DNA from: Chelydra serpentina
Lineage: Eukaryota > Chordata > Testudines > Chelydridae
Reading direction: 5' to 3'
Assembly: GCA_037349315.1 (NCBI GenBank)
Contig: JBAIAC010000593.1
Coordinates: forward strand, 1-64,000
DNA length: 64,000 bases
Below, piece after piece: positions 11,264-21,902 of this stretch. How positions within the stretch are numbered: the first letter of the stretch is position 1; every line of letters starts with the position of its first letter. A model generated the notes under the pieces. That model was not told the origin of the DNA and searched no databases. It saw only the letters and a program-made list of their open reading frames with translations. Position numbers and translations under genes: made by a program.

Positions 11264-14200
11264 GTGTGGGTGGGGGTTGGGGTGCGGGTGAGGGTGGGGG
11301 TGGCGGTTAGTGTGAGTGTGAGGGTGAGGTTTAGGGTGAGGGTTAGGATGGGGGTAGGGGTGGGGGTGAGGGTGAGGTTGGGGGAGGGGTGAGGGTGAGG
11401 GTAGGCGTTGGGGTTAGTGTGAGGGCGGGGGTGTGTGTTGGCATGAGGGTGAGGGTGGGGGTGGGTTAAGGGTGGCGGTGGGGGTGGGGGTTGTGGTAAT
11501 GATGAGGGTGAGGATGGGTGTTGGAGTGAGGGTGGCGGTGGGGGTTGGGGTAAGGATGAGGGTGAGGGTGATGGTGGGGGTGAGGGTGAGTGTGGGGGTG
11601 GGGAGTCGGGTGAGAGTGAGGGTGAGGGTGCGGGTGGGGGTTAGGGTGAGGGTGAGGGAGAGGGTGACGGTGGGGGTGGGGTTAGGGATGAGGGTGAGGA
11701 TGAGGTTGGGGGAGGGGTGAGTGTTAGGGAGGGGGTTGGTGTTGGGGTGAGGGTGTGGGTGAGGGTTGGGGTGTGGGTGAGGGTGGCGGTCGGTGTGGGT
11801 CTTGGGGTAAGAATGAGGGTGAGGGTGGGAGTGAGGGTGAGGGTGGAGGTGGGAGTGAGGGTAAGGGTGGGGGTGGGGATGGGAGTGGGGTGAGGGAGAG
11901 GGTGAGGCTGAGGATTTGGGTGGGGTTTAGGGTGAGGTTGAGGGTGAGGTTGAAGGTGGGGTTGGGGGTGGGAGTGGTGGTTGGGGTGAGGGTGAGGGTG
12001 AGCGTGGGGGTGAGGGTGGGGGTGATGGCTAGAGTGAAGGTGAGGTTGGGCTGGGGGTGGGGGTTAGGGTGAGGCTGAGTGTGGTGGTGTGGCTTAGGGT
12101 GAGGGTAAGAGTTACGGTTGGGGTGGGTTTGGGGTGGGTGGTGAGCGGGAGGGTGCGGGTTGGGGTTGAGGTTAAGGTGAGGGTGGGGGTTGGAGTGAGA
12201 ATGAGGGTGGGGTGGGGGTGAGGGTGGCCGTGGGGCTGGGGGTTGGGGTAAGGATGAGGGTTAGGGTGGGAGTGAGGGTGGAGGTGGGAGTGAGGGTGAG
12301 GGTGGTGGTGGGGGTGGGATTGGGGTGAGGGAGAGGGTGAGGCTAAGGGTACGGGTTAGTGTTGATGAAGGTGGGGTTGAGGGTGGGGGTGAGGGTGAGA
12401 TTGAGCTTGGGCTGGGGTGGGGGTGGGGGTGAGGGTGAGGGTGAGGGTGGCAGTGGATGTGGGGGTGAGGGAGCGGGTGAGGGTGGGGTTGGATGTGCGG
12501 CTGAGTGTGAGGATGTGGGTGGGGGTTAGGGTGAGGGTAGGTGACGGTGAGGGTGAGGGTGGTGGTGGGGGTTATGGTGAGGGTGAGTGTGGGGGTGTGG
12601 GTTAGGGTGAGAGTAAGGGTTACGGTCGGGGTGGAGATGGGGTGGGTGCGGGTGGTCGTTGGAGTAAGGGTGAACTTCGGGGTGGGAGTGAGGATGAGAG
12701 TGGGGTGGGGGTGAGGCTGGGGGTTGGGGTGAGGGTGGCGGTGGGGGTGGTGGTTGGGGTAAGGATGAGGGTGAGTGTGAGGGTGAGGATGGGGTTGGGG
12801 GTCGAGTGAGGGTGAGGGTGTGGGTGGGGGTGCGGATGAGGGTGAGTGTGGGGGTTGGGGTGAGGTAGAGGGTGAGGGTGAGGGTGAGTGTTTAGGGTTA
12901 GGGTGAGGGTGAGGGTCAGCCTGCGGGTGGGGTGTTGGGGTGAGGGCGACAGTTAGGGTGAGGGTGAGCATGAGGGTGAGGTTTAGGGTTAAGGTTAGGG
13001 TGAGAGTGTGGGTGGGGGTGAGTCTGAGGGTGAGGGTGGTGGTGGGGGTGGGGGAGAGGGTAAGGGTGGAGTTCGGGGTGGGGGTTAGGATGAGGGTGAA
13101 GGTGCGGGTAAGAGTGGGGGTGGGGTGGGGTTTAGGGCGATGGTGAAAGTGTGGGTGAGGATAGGGGTGGGGGTGAGGGTGAGGGTGAGGATTAGGGTGA
13201 GTGTGAGGGTGAGGTTGGGGGTGGGGATGAGGGTGGGGGTGATTGTGGCCGTGGGGTGTGGGTTGTGGTAAGGATGAGGGTGAGGGTGGAAGTGAGGGTG
13301 GGGGTGGGGGTGGGAGTGGTGAGAGGGTGAGGCTGAGGGTATGGGTGGGGGTTAGGGTGAGGGTGAGGTTGAAGGTGGGGTTGGGTGTGGGGGTCGGGGT
13401 TAGAGTGAGGGTGAGGGTAGGGTAGGGTTAGGTTGGGGTTGGGAGTTAGGGGAAGGGTTAGGGTGCTAGTGAGGGGCTGGTGGGGGTGGAGGTTAGTGTG
13501 AGGGTGAGGGTGGGGGTGTGGGTTAGGGTGAGGGTGAGGGTTAGGGTCGAGGTGGGGGTCAGTGGGAGGGTGGGGGTGGGGGTTGGGGTTGGGATTAGGG
13601 TGAGGGTGAGGGTGGAGGTGGGGGTGGGAGTGAGGGTGGGGGTGAGGGTCAGGGTGAGGGTGGGGGTATGGGTGAGGTTGGCGGTGGAGGTGGGAGTTGG
13701 TGTAAGGTTGAGGGTGGGGGTGGGAGTGAGGGTGGGGGTGGGGGTGTGGGTGGGGGTTGGGGTGCGGGTGAGGGTGGGGGTGGCGGTTAGTGTGAGTGTG
13801 AGGGTGAGGTTTAGGGTGAGGGTTAGGATGGGGGTAGGGGTGGGGGTGAGGGTGAGGTTGGGGGAGGGGTGAGGGTGAGGGTAGGCGTTGGGGTTAGTGT
13901 GAGGGCGGGGGTGTGGGTTGGCATGAGGGTGAGGGTGGGGGTGGGTTAAGGGTGGCGGTGGGGGTGGGGGTTGTGGTAATGATGAGGGTGATGGTAGGAG
14001 TGAGGGTGAGGATGGGTGTTGGAGTGAGCGTGGCGGTTGGGGTTGGGGTAAGGATGAGGGTGAGGGTGATGGTGGGGGTGAGGGTGAGTGTGGGGGTGGG
14101 GAGTCGGGTGAGAGTGAGGGTGAGGGTGGGGGTGGGGGTTAGGGTGAGGGTGAAGGAGAGGGTGACGGTGGGGGTGGGGTTAGGGATGAGGGTGAGGATG

Positions 14201-15743
14201 AGGTTGGGGGAGGGGTGAGTGTTAGGGAGGGGGTTGGTGTTGGGGTGAGGGTGTGGGTGAGGGTTGGGGTGTGGGTGAGGGTGGCGGTCGGTGTGGGTCT
14301 TGGGGTAAGAATGAGGGTGAGGGTGGGAGTGAGGGTGAGGGTGGAGGTGGGAGTGAGGGTAAGGGTGGGGGTGGGGATGGGAGTGGGGTGAGGGAGAGGG
14401 TGAGGCTGAGGATTTGGGTGGGGTTTAGGGTGAGGTTGAGGGTGAGGTTGAAGGTGGGGTTGGGGGTGGGAGTGGTGGTTGGGGTGAGGGTGAGGGTGAG
14501 CGTGGGGGTGAGGGTGGGGGTGAGGGCTAGAGTGAAGGTGAGGTTGGGCTGGGGGTGGGGGTTAGGGTGAGGCTGAGTGTGGTGGTGTGGCTTAGGGTGA
14601 GGGTAAGAGTTACGGTTGGGGTGGGTTTGGGGTGGGTGGTGAGCGGGAGGGTGCGGGTTGGGGTTGAGGTTAAGGTGAGGGTGGGGGTTGGAGTGAGAAT
14701 GAGGGTGGGGTGGGGGTGAGGGTGGCCGTGGGGCTGGGGGTTGGGGTAAGGATGAGGGTGAGGGTGAAGGTGGGGTTGGAGGTGCGGATGAGGGTGAGTG
14801 TTTAGGGTTAGGTTTAGGGTGAGGGTGACGGTGATGGTCAGCGTTGGGGGTTGGGGTGAGGGCAAGGTTTAGGATGAGGGTGAGCATGAGGGTGAGGTTT
14901 AGTGTTGAGGTTAGAGTGAGAGTGGGGGTGGGGTGAAGCTGAGGGTGAGGGTGGGAGTGGGGTAGAGGGTAAGGGTGGGGGTGGGGGTGGGGGTTAGGTT
15001 GAGGGTGAAGGTGAGGTTAAGTGTGGGGGTGGGTGGGGGTTAGGGTGATAGGCTGGGGTTGGGTTGGGGTGAGGGTGGGGGTGCGGATGAGGGTGAGTGT
15101 GAGGGTTGGGCTGAGGGAGAGGGTGAGGGCGGGGGTGAGGGTGAGTGTTTAGGGTTAGGGTTAGGGTTAGGGTGAGGGTGACGGTGAGGGTCAGCGTGGG
15201 GGGTTGGGGTGAGGGCGACAGTTATGGTGAGTGTGAGCGTGAGGGTGAGGTTTAGGGTTAAGGTTAGGGTGAGAGTGAGGGTGGGGGTGGGGGTGGGGGA
15301 GAGGGTAAGGCTGGGGTTCGGGGTGGGGGTTAGGATGAGGGTGAAGGTGAGGGTAAGTGTGGGGGTGGGGTGGGGTTTAGGGTGACGGTGAAAGTGTGGG
15401 TGAGCTGGAGGGTGGGGGTATGGGTGAGGATGAGGTTGAGAGTGATGGTGGGGGTTACGGTGAGTGTGAGGGTGAGGTTGGGGGTGGGGATGAGGCTGAG
15501 GGTGAGGGAGAGGGTGAGGGCGGGGGTGGGGGTATGGGTGAGGGTGAGGTTGGGGGAGGGGTGAGGGTGGTGGTTGGGGTGGGGGTGGGCGTGAAGGTGG
15601 TGGTGGGGGTGAGATTGAGGGTGATGGTGAGTGTGGGGGTAGGGGTGGGGGTGAGGGTGAGGGTTGAGGTGTGGGGGTGAGGATGAGTGTGGGGGTGGGG
15701 GTGGTGGTGAGAGTGAGGGTGAGGGAGAGGGAGAGGGTGAGGG
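8622..15743 (+). repeat. Degenerate telomere-like G-rich array, block 2
   Basis: 7.1 kb of the same G-rich hexamer variants, plus strand. The longest perfect telomere run I saw in the window is near 15148-15172, with four consecutive TTAGGG units, inside the recurring higher-order module. The last 600 bp, ending in GAGAGGGTGAGGGTG, are related in reverse complement to the C-rich start at 24417. No gene supported. Confidence 0.95.
9806..14750 (+). repeat. Tandem duplication inside array, unit about 2.44-2.50 kb
   Basis: Two head-to-tail copies, about 9806-12235 and 12236-14750. The offset is 2435 bp at the left, 2474 after the 42-bp indel, and 2498 toward the right end as small indels accumulate. 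Both copies begin at the same GGTTGGGGTAAGGATGAGGG motif, a likely crossover site. The second copy keeps the 42-bp block lost from the first, so the deletion at 10001 occurred after, or independently of, the tandem event. Confidence 0.9.
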
Positions 15744-15773
15744 TGTAACGCACTAGGACTGTTGTTAATGTTT
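15744..15773 (+). mobile_element. LTR-A terminus at array edge (30-bp stub)
   Basis: The array ends in TGTAACGCACTAGGACTG and continues to TGTTGTTAATGTTT, matching the first 30 bases of the family-A Gypsy LTR (TGTGACGAACTAGGACTG at 63404 and on the minus strand at 24416 and 16751). It then switches to family-B LTR sequence, sharing TTT at the joint. Confidence 0.85.
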
Positions 15774-16053
15774 CAAAGATAGAAAGATATGCACAACTGT
15801 TTGCCTTCCCCAGGTACCAGCTCGTACTCCAGGAAACTTAATAAGTGTAAAGTGATTTTAATAAGTACAGAAAATAGGATTTAAGTGATTTCAAATAGTG
15901 ACAGACAGAACAAAGTGAATTACTAAATAAAATAAAATAGAACACGCAGTTCTATGTCTAATCAAACTTCACACAGATATAAAAACCTCACTAGGTCCAG
16001 GAAACAGGCTCTCTTCCACTTAGCCTGGCTCCAGCAATCACTCACCCCCCCTA
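15771..16053 (-). mobile_element. Partial family-B LTR
   Basis: Matches about 21062-21362 of the complete family-B LTR in the same orientation, starting at TTTCAAAGATAGAAAGATAT and ending near the CCCCTAATGTCTT block. Both LTR ends are missing. It is a recombinant scrap between the LTR-A stub and a pol scrap. Confidence 0.82.
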
Positions 16054-16185
16054 ATGTCTTCCCCTTGGGAAGCCCACTCCCGGCAGAGGGATTCCTTCTC
16101 CCACAGGGATCTGTCCCTGTAGCCTTCCCCAAGGGGGTTTGCAGCGCTGTGGCCAGCAAGTTCCCTTAGCTTCTCCCCGCCCTAA
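16054..16185 (-). pseudogene. Gypsy family-A pol scrap
   Basis: About 130 bp matching 18232-18362 of the family-A element in the same orientation (shared CCCCTTGGGAAGCCCA and GGGGGTTTGCAGCGCTGT). It is too short to encode anything; the corresponding residues lie just upstream of the integrase region. It directly abuts the complete LTR-A at 16191. Confidence 0.78.
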
Positions 16186-16190
16186 GGGTC

Positions 16191-16751
16191 TGTCACGGAG
16201 TGTGGGGGAGTCCGGCCCTGCACCCCTCTTCCCCGGATTTACTGGGAGTCTCAGCCAGCCAGTAGAAGAGAAGGTTTATTACAGATGCCAGGAACACCGT
16301 CCAACCAGAGCTTGTCAGTACATCCAGGGCCTCTCAGTCGGGTTCTTCCGGGGGGCAGGGAGCTTAGACCCCAGCCTGGGGCTCCCTGCATTTCACCCCA
16401 CAGCTCCAAACGGGGCAGGGAGGCCAGACCCTGTCTGCCTCTCTCCCCTCTTCTCCGGCCAGCTCCAAATCTGAAACTATCCAGCCCCTCCTCCCCCTTT
16501 CTCTGCTTCCCGGGCCAGGAGGTCACCTGATCCCTTTGTTCGAAAACCTTCAGCTTTCACCTTTGCAGGGGAGGGCCCGGGGCCATCGGTTGCTAGGATA
16601 CAGAGTGTCAGCCATTCTCTGTGTCCAGGCCCCTCTGTAACACTCATGCATCCTTGTTCCACCACCTAGAAACTCAAGCACTGCATTGGGGAAACCGAGG
16701 CACCCACACAGTACTCAGGGAAAACATTAACAACAGTCCTAGTTCGTCACA
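16191..16751 (-). repeat. LTR-A, 3' LTR, complete (561 bp)
   Basis: On the minus strand it starts TGTGACGAAC and ends ACTCCGTGACA, giving the TG...CA ends and the short inverted repeat TGTGAC/GTCACA. A polyadenylation signal AATAAA lies on the minus strand at 16275-16280. It is bounded internally by a polypurine tract. The outer flank is GGGTC; the matching duplication cannot be checked because the 5' LTR is truncated. Confidence 0.92.
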
Positions 16752-16764
16752 TCTCTCCCCCCTT
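16752..16764 (-). other. Polypurine tract of family-A Gypsy
   Basis: The minus strand reads AAGGGGGGAGAGA immediately before the TGTGAC start of the 3' LTR. This is the expected place and composition for the primer of plus-strand DNA synthesis in an LTR retrotransposon. Confidence 0.85.
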
Positions 16765-16784
16765 CGAGACCGAACTGAGCGGGG

Positions 16785-18400
16785 TCACTTTAGCCAGTGA
16801 CCTGGGGAAGTTCGAACCTGGTCACACCAGGCCGTTACAGTTCGACGTGCTCCCTTAGGTCGGGTGGGCTTGATGGCACCCGCAGGCCGCATGTGGGAAG
16901 GCTTATGCGGCCCGTGCCCTTTTTCCATCCCCAAACCCCTGAGGTTCAAGCTGAGATCAGGTCTTTTCCCAGCGCTCCAGTCTGGAGGGCTGTAATTTGG
17001 GCTCTTTTGGTTAAGAGCCTCCCTCTTGATCTGGTCCCCTTTCTGACCACATGTCTTTGTCATCATCCACTTGGCATCGGCCCCTTTTTCTGGATGCAGC
17101 CACGTCGGGGCGGGGTGGTGAATATACACCGTAAAGCGTCAGCCACGTAGATTCGGCTGCTGCTTCTTAAGGGCCTGCCCCATGGCCAGGCATTTCCTCT
17201 CTATGGCCTGACCGTTCTGCCTCCAGGGCAGCAGCTCCTTGCTCAGATGCCCGATGGGGTGTCTCCCGCTCTTCGCATAGGCCTGCATCAGCCCCGCGCC
17301 CAGCCCTGTGTCTGAGGCTTCGGTGAACACTGTACAGGGCTTTGCCTGGTCTGGGTTTACTTGATCTATTGGGCCCTGGATTAGATCCTTCTTCAGCGCA
17401 CAGAGAGCCCTCTGGCCCTGCGCGGTCCAGACTGCCTTGTCTGGCTTCCCCTTCTTACCTAGCTTTGTGATGGGGGCAGCTAGGGAGCTAAAGGCGGGTA
17501 CAAACCTCTGGTAGTACCCCGCCATCCCGCTAAAGGCCTGGACCTGTTTCTTGGTCTGGGGAACAGGCCAATCTCTGATCGCCTCCACCTTGGCCAGCCC
17601 TGGGCTGTTGAATGACTGGTTCACCTTTAAAGCCAGCCTGTCCTTGGCCTCTCTCTTCAGCTTCTGGGCTCTTTTTCCAGTTACTTTGAATGGGGGACAC
17701 CTGATGGGAGGATTGGCTCCCATCTCAGGGAAGAGATCCATCAGAGGGTTTTCCCCATTCTCTTCCCACTTGTCCCTTACCGGTTTTAGGGGTCCCCTTA
17801 CTTTCCTCCAATACAACAGCTCGACAGGGCAGCACCCTGGGGATTCGTGGGGCACTTCCCTGTGCCACAAGTGGGGCAGGTACTTGTCCCAGTCCTGCAG
17901 ACGCCGATTTATACAAGTCCTCAGCATCAGCCTTACGGTCCCCTGAAATCTCTCCACCAGCCCGTTGGACTGAGGGTGATATGCAGAGGCCCAGGTGGGC
18001 CAGACCCCACCTTCCTCCCACACGCCCCGGAGTAGGACTGACATGACCTCAGATCCCTTGTCTGTAAGGGCCTTGCTGGGGACTCCCACTCTATCCATAG
18101 CCACCTTCTGGAAAGGTGCCTCTCCGATGGGCAGGGACCTCCAGGGAGCTTCTCCCTTACCCTGGGTCAGGTACAATAGCCGGGGATGATACTTCTGGGG
18201 CCCCACCGGCTGCCTCCTGATTCCCCACAGTTCCACTTCCCCTTGGGAAGCCCATTCCCGGCACAGGAATCCCTTCTCCCACCGGGATCTGTCCCTGCAG
18301 CCTTCTCCAAGGGGGTTTGCAGCGCTGTAGCCAGCAAGCTCCCTCAGCTTCTTCAAGGCGGGCTCCTTCTGCAGCTCCCAGGCTGGGCCTGGGGTCTCCA
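16785..18400 (-). pseudogene. pol: Gypsy-A pol: integrase, RT remnant, RNase H
   Basis: The minus-strand frame 17139-18761 is open for 540 codons; homology is convincing from about residue 129. Residues 221-330 are integrase-like, with LTDKGSEVMS, then SAYHPQSNGLVERF, and a GPL segment. Residues 349-387 are the RT N-terminal region (PPIRCPPFKVTGK), and 388-435 are the RT thumb/connection (KVEAIRDWPVPQTKKQVQAF, GYYQRF). The RT palm with its catalytic Asp pair is missing between 387 and 388. Residues 476-535 are RNase H (VFTEASDTGLGAGLMQ), in which the usual first Asp after the FT pair is Glu. The RNase H tail (PTWLHPEKGADAKW) continues in another frame at 17129, so there is a frameshift near 17135. 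The product cannot be a working polymerase. Confidence 0.9.
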
Positions 18401-18483
18401 CCCCCGCTGAGCCCTGTCCCTGGTGGCTCCCTCCCTGCCGCGGAATCACTTCCCGGCAGCACCTGTGGACCAGGCAAGCCTGG

Positions 18484-19920
18484 TTAGCAGACGTCCTGCC
18501 CTGCCTGTGTGTCCCCCCACTCAGCTGGGGTCTCTGCTCCCCCGGTGCCCAGCGCTGCCCTGGCTGTCCCTGTGGGGCCAGGCAGCGAGCTCGCTGATTT
18601 GCTCTCTGCATCAGAGACTGCCTGAGCCACCTCTCCATTGTGCATGGGGGTGGGGAGCATCTTTTTGTTCCACCCCACCCTAGGGGTCTGGTTACAGGCA
18701 GGCAGGTAACCAGGGTCCAGCAGCTCCTTCCCTCTGCCAGCCAGGTCATTTGCATTTTCACTGACCATTTTCCTCTTAGCCAATTTGTTCCCTGGGTTTA
18801 AATTCAACTCCTCGGCCGTTACAGGGCCAGGGCCTGGATCCTGTCCCAAAGATATACAGTCACCCCCCCCCCCCAACAACACCTCACAGCCTATATTCTG
18901 GAGAACCCCAACCACCAGCCAGCCCGACCCCTTCTGGGTCTGCACAGGGATCTGGGCCATAGGCAGGGTGACTGGTTCCATTCCTGGGACCCTCACCCAG
19001 GTCACACAGCCCCTTAGTATCTGGTGGGGGTGCACCACCCTGGGCCTGACCACAGTTCTCTCTGTTCCAGGGTTTCGCCACCCCAAGAATGTCTCTCCAT
19101 TGACCATTACCTTCCGCTCCCACTGGGGGTCCGCAGGGCCTGAGCCCAGGAGAGTCCACGCAGACATATGGGTTGGGGTCAGGGGTAGAAGTCCGTCCAC
19201 CATCCCACCCATCTGGCTGATGGAGTTTATGGCCTTGGGACCCAGCAAGGGAGCTAGATCCCGGGGCTTTTCCGCAGAGTCTCCCTGGCTCCAATCACCA
19301 GCCTGCTCCAAGGCAGTGAGGTGGGCCTTCACATTCCCACCCTCCTTAACCAGGGGCAGCAATTTAGGATTGAGGTTCCCTGCGGAACTGGCACCCCGGG
19401 GTCTATTCCCACTCACCACTGGGAAGTCCCCTATGCCTCTCCGTTCCACCACCGCCAGTTTACGCTGCTGCTGCTGCTTCTCCTGTAGCCCTTTTTCGGG
19501 CTCTTGCTGTCTCTCACTGTCCTCTTGCTCTCTTGGACTCAGCTCCAGTTCCATTCGTCTCTGATCCCCTGCTGGGGAACCCGATCGTGAAGACCCCCAT
19601 CTGGTTGGGGACCAGACTCTTGGGGATGCCTGGCTACCGCTCCAGCTGCTCCCAGATTCTGCGGTAGCCCCATCGGGGTCAGGAATCTGCTCCTTAAAAT
19701 GGTCATCCTTCTCCAGCTGCACAATTAGCTCAGCTTTAGTGAGCTTTCCAATGTGTATCCCTCTCCTTTTGCACAGGGTTACAATGCTTCTTTTAAGGAA
19801 AAGGCAATAGGCCATCACTTTACTGCTCCCACGTTGCTGTGGGTTCGCAGGCCTGTGTGCTCTTAGCTCCCCACGGTTTCCAGGAAGAACCCCAAGTGTG
19901 CCAACCCTTCTCCAGGTCAC
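18484..19920 (-). pseudogene. gag-pro: Gypsy-A gag-pro with deleted core and dead protease
   Basis: A minus-strand open frame of 478 codons. The likely element start is Met36 (about 19815), because residues 1-35 are leader sequence. Residues 45-73 resemble a SAP-like helix-turn-helix found at the N terminus of this Gag type (CKRRGIHIGKLTKAELI). Residues 123-160 are highly charged with a short Gln run from a CAG-type repeat. Residues 190-240 are the start of the Gag core, but the SCAN-like body and zinc knuckle are absent. Residues 269-360 are a retropepsin-like domain (VMVNGETFLGW, then LGGGGDC). The expected DTG catalytic triplet reads NPG at 283-285, so the protease cannot be active. The C-terminal 120 residues are unassigned. 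Confidence 0.85.
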
Positions 19921-20257
19921 CGCCTCTTTGCCAGGTTTGAGCTGCAGCTCCTCCGCCCCAGGGTCTGCTCACGGCACCCCCAGGGGAATCCTGTCACTGC
20001 AAAGTCCCTTCTCTCTCCCAGGGCCAAGCAGCAGGCTCCTCCGCCCCTGGAACTGCTCACTGCATCCCCCAGGGGGACCCCCTCATTGCACAGTCCTTCT
20101 CGCTGGTCACACACTCCCAGGGGTTAAGCGTAGCTCCTCCACTCCCTGAAACCGCTCCTCTGTGAGCCTTCAGTACGCCTGGTCCTTGTTAGCCACCCTT
20201 AGTTTTACTGCTCCCCAGTTACTTACTGCAGGAGGTGCCGTTCATGGGGTGCAGAAC

Positions 20258-20275
20258 ATCCCACCTCTGCCACCA
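20258..20275 (-). other. Primer-binding site, tRNA-Leu type, family A
   Basis: The minus strand reads TGGTGGCAGAGGTGGGAT two bases inside the 5' LTR end. This is complementary, with one mismatch, to the 3' end of vertebrate tRNA-Leu (AAG-type acceptor, ending GCTGCCACCA). Position and fit support priming by tRNA-Leu. Confidence 0.83.
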
Positions 20276-20277
20276 GT

Positions 20278-20748
20278 TGTCACGGAGTGTGGGGGAGTCC
20301 GGCCCTGCACCCCTCTTCCCCGGATTTACTGGGAGTCTCAGCCAGCCAGTAGAACAGAAGGTTTATTACAGATGCCAGGAACACCGTCCAACCAGAGCTT
20401 GTCAGTACATCCAAGGCCCCTCAGTCGGGTTCTTCCGGGGGGAGGGAGCTTAGACCCCAGCCTGGGGCTCCCTACATTTCACCCCACAGCTCCAAACGGG
20501 GCAGGGAGGCCAGACCCTGTCTGCCTCTCTCCCCTCTTCTCCGGCAGGCTCCAAAACTGAAACTATCCAGCCCCTCCTCCCCCTTTCTCTGCTTCCCGGG
20601 CCAGGAGATCACCTGATCCCTTTGTTCGAACACTTTCAGCTCTCAGCTTTTCAGGGGAGGGCCCGGGGCCATCGGTTGCTAGGATACAGAGTGTCAGCCA
20701 TTCTCTGTGTCCAGGCCCCTCTGTAACACTCATGCATCCTTGTTCCAC
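20278..20748 (-). repeat. LTR-A, 5' LTR, truncated (471 bp)
   Basis: Second LTR of the family-A element. It retains the ACTCCGTGACA end next to the primer site and the AATAAA signal at 20362-20367. The first 90 or so bases of U3 are missing, cut where the family-B LTR begins at 20749. It aligns with 16191-16663 with about 14 differences. Confidence 0.9.
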
Positions 20749-21892
20749 TGTGACGGGTTGGGACCACAGAGACCTGCTTGGTGCTGCCACCCGGTGTGCC
20801 AAGGCTGCTTCTGCCCCTGCTTCCAGGCCTTTTCCAGCTTGGGACTCCTGAATCCTGTCTGTTTTGAGTCAGATTCCACTGATCTGCTGCAAACACAGAC
20901 CCAGGTCCAAACCAAGTCCACTCACCACTGTAAGGCCCCTGGAAGCGCTCTGGCCTTTGACACCCAGCTGCTCAACTCCAAGGAGGCTCAAACCCTTAAT
21001 AAATCCGTTTTACCCTGTATAAAGCTTATACAGGGTAAACTCATAAATAGTTCGCTTTCTATTTCAAAGATAGAAAGATATGCACCACTGATCGCTCTCC
21101 CAAGGCACTAACTCGTACTCAAGGAAACTTAATAAGTAAAAAGTGATTTTAATAACTACAGAAAATAGGATTTAACTGAGTTCAATTAGTGACAGACAGA
21201 ACAAAGCAAGTTACTTAGTAAATAAAATAAAACACGCACGTCTATGTCTATTCAAAGTTAACACAGATAAAAGCCTCACCAGATTCGGATATTTTCCTTC
21301 TTACAGGCTGTAGAATTCGCCTGGGTCCAGCTGAGCCCAGCAGACTCTCACACCCCCTAGTGTCTTTGTCCTTTGTTCAGTTCCCCTCAGGAATGTCCTT
21401 GTGGGGGTGGAGAGCCTCTCCCTTTAGCCAGCTGAAGACAAAGTGGAAGGGTCTTGCAAGGGCTTTTATAGCCTTTCTTCCTCTCCCTGCGTAGGATCCA
21501 GTTGCCCTGGAGTTTTGGGATCACATGGGCAAGTCACCTGCCCATGAGCCCTAACCAGACTAACCAGTTGCATTCCAGACCCAGCCCCAATGTGGATTGG
21601 GGTCTGCAACGTCGTTTGTCTGTCAAGTGCTCGCATTTAACAGGCATTCTTTGCTCCAAAGATGATCCCATGCACTTACAAAGGCGATGTGCAAAACCAG
21701 CAAATATAAAACCAATCTTCATAACTACAACTACAACAATGATGCATGCATACAAACAGGAGGAGTAAATTCAGTAGGTCATAACTTTCACAGAGATATG
21801 TTACATGGCACATGTAGCATAAAACATATTTTAGTTACATATATACATTTATAAGCATCTCCCCATAAAGATTTATGGGGAACACCGTCACA
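20749..21892 (-). repeat. LTR-B, complete long LTR (1144 bp)
   Basis: Bounded by TGTGAC at 20749 and GTCACA at 21892. On the minus strand a TATA box (TATAAAAG) lies at 21463-21470. An ATTAAA that could serve for polyadenylation lies near 21145. A polypurine tract abuts its right side, so this is the 3' LTR of the minus-strand family-B element whose gag-pro follows at 22130-24122. An unusual perfect hairpin (ATAAAGCTTATACAGGG with its mirror) sits near 21015-21045. Confidence 0.85.
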
Positions 21893-21902
21893 CCCTCCTC
21901 CT
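21893..21902 (-). other. Polypurine tract of family-B Gypsy
   Basis: The minus strand reads AGGAGGAGGG directly before the TGTGAC start of LTR-B. It fixes the orientation of the element and marks LTR-B as its 3' LTR. The stretch 21893-22129 between this tract and the end of the gag-pro frame is 3' untranslated element sequence with no further gene. Confidence 0.78.

Larger units (their letters stand above)
16191..20748 (-). mobile_element. Ty3/Gypsy family-A retrotransposon (Gmr1-like pol order), degraded
   Basis: Minus-strand LTR retrotransposon. Reading 5' to 3' on that strand it has a 5' LTR (20748-20278, missing its first part), a tRNA-Leu-type primer site, gag-pro, integrase, RT remnant, RNase H, a polypurine tract and a complete 3' LTR (16751-16191). 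The internal region is only 3.5 kb because the gag core, much of integrase and the RT palm are deleted. The two LTRs differ at roughly 14 of about 470 aligned positions by eye, so the insertion is not brand new. The integrase-before-RT order is that described for Gmr1-type Gypsy elements of deuterostomes and is opposite to ordinary Gypsy. The element could not transpose on its own. Confidence 0.9.

Noticed and set aside
18863..18874. Run of 12 C as a functional element
   Set aside because: A homopolymer within degraded gag-pro; likely slippage and a possible sequencing-error site.
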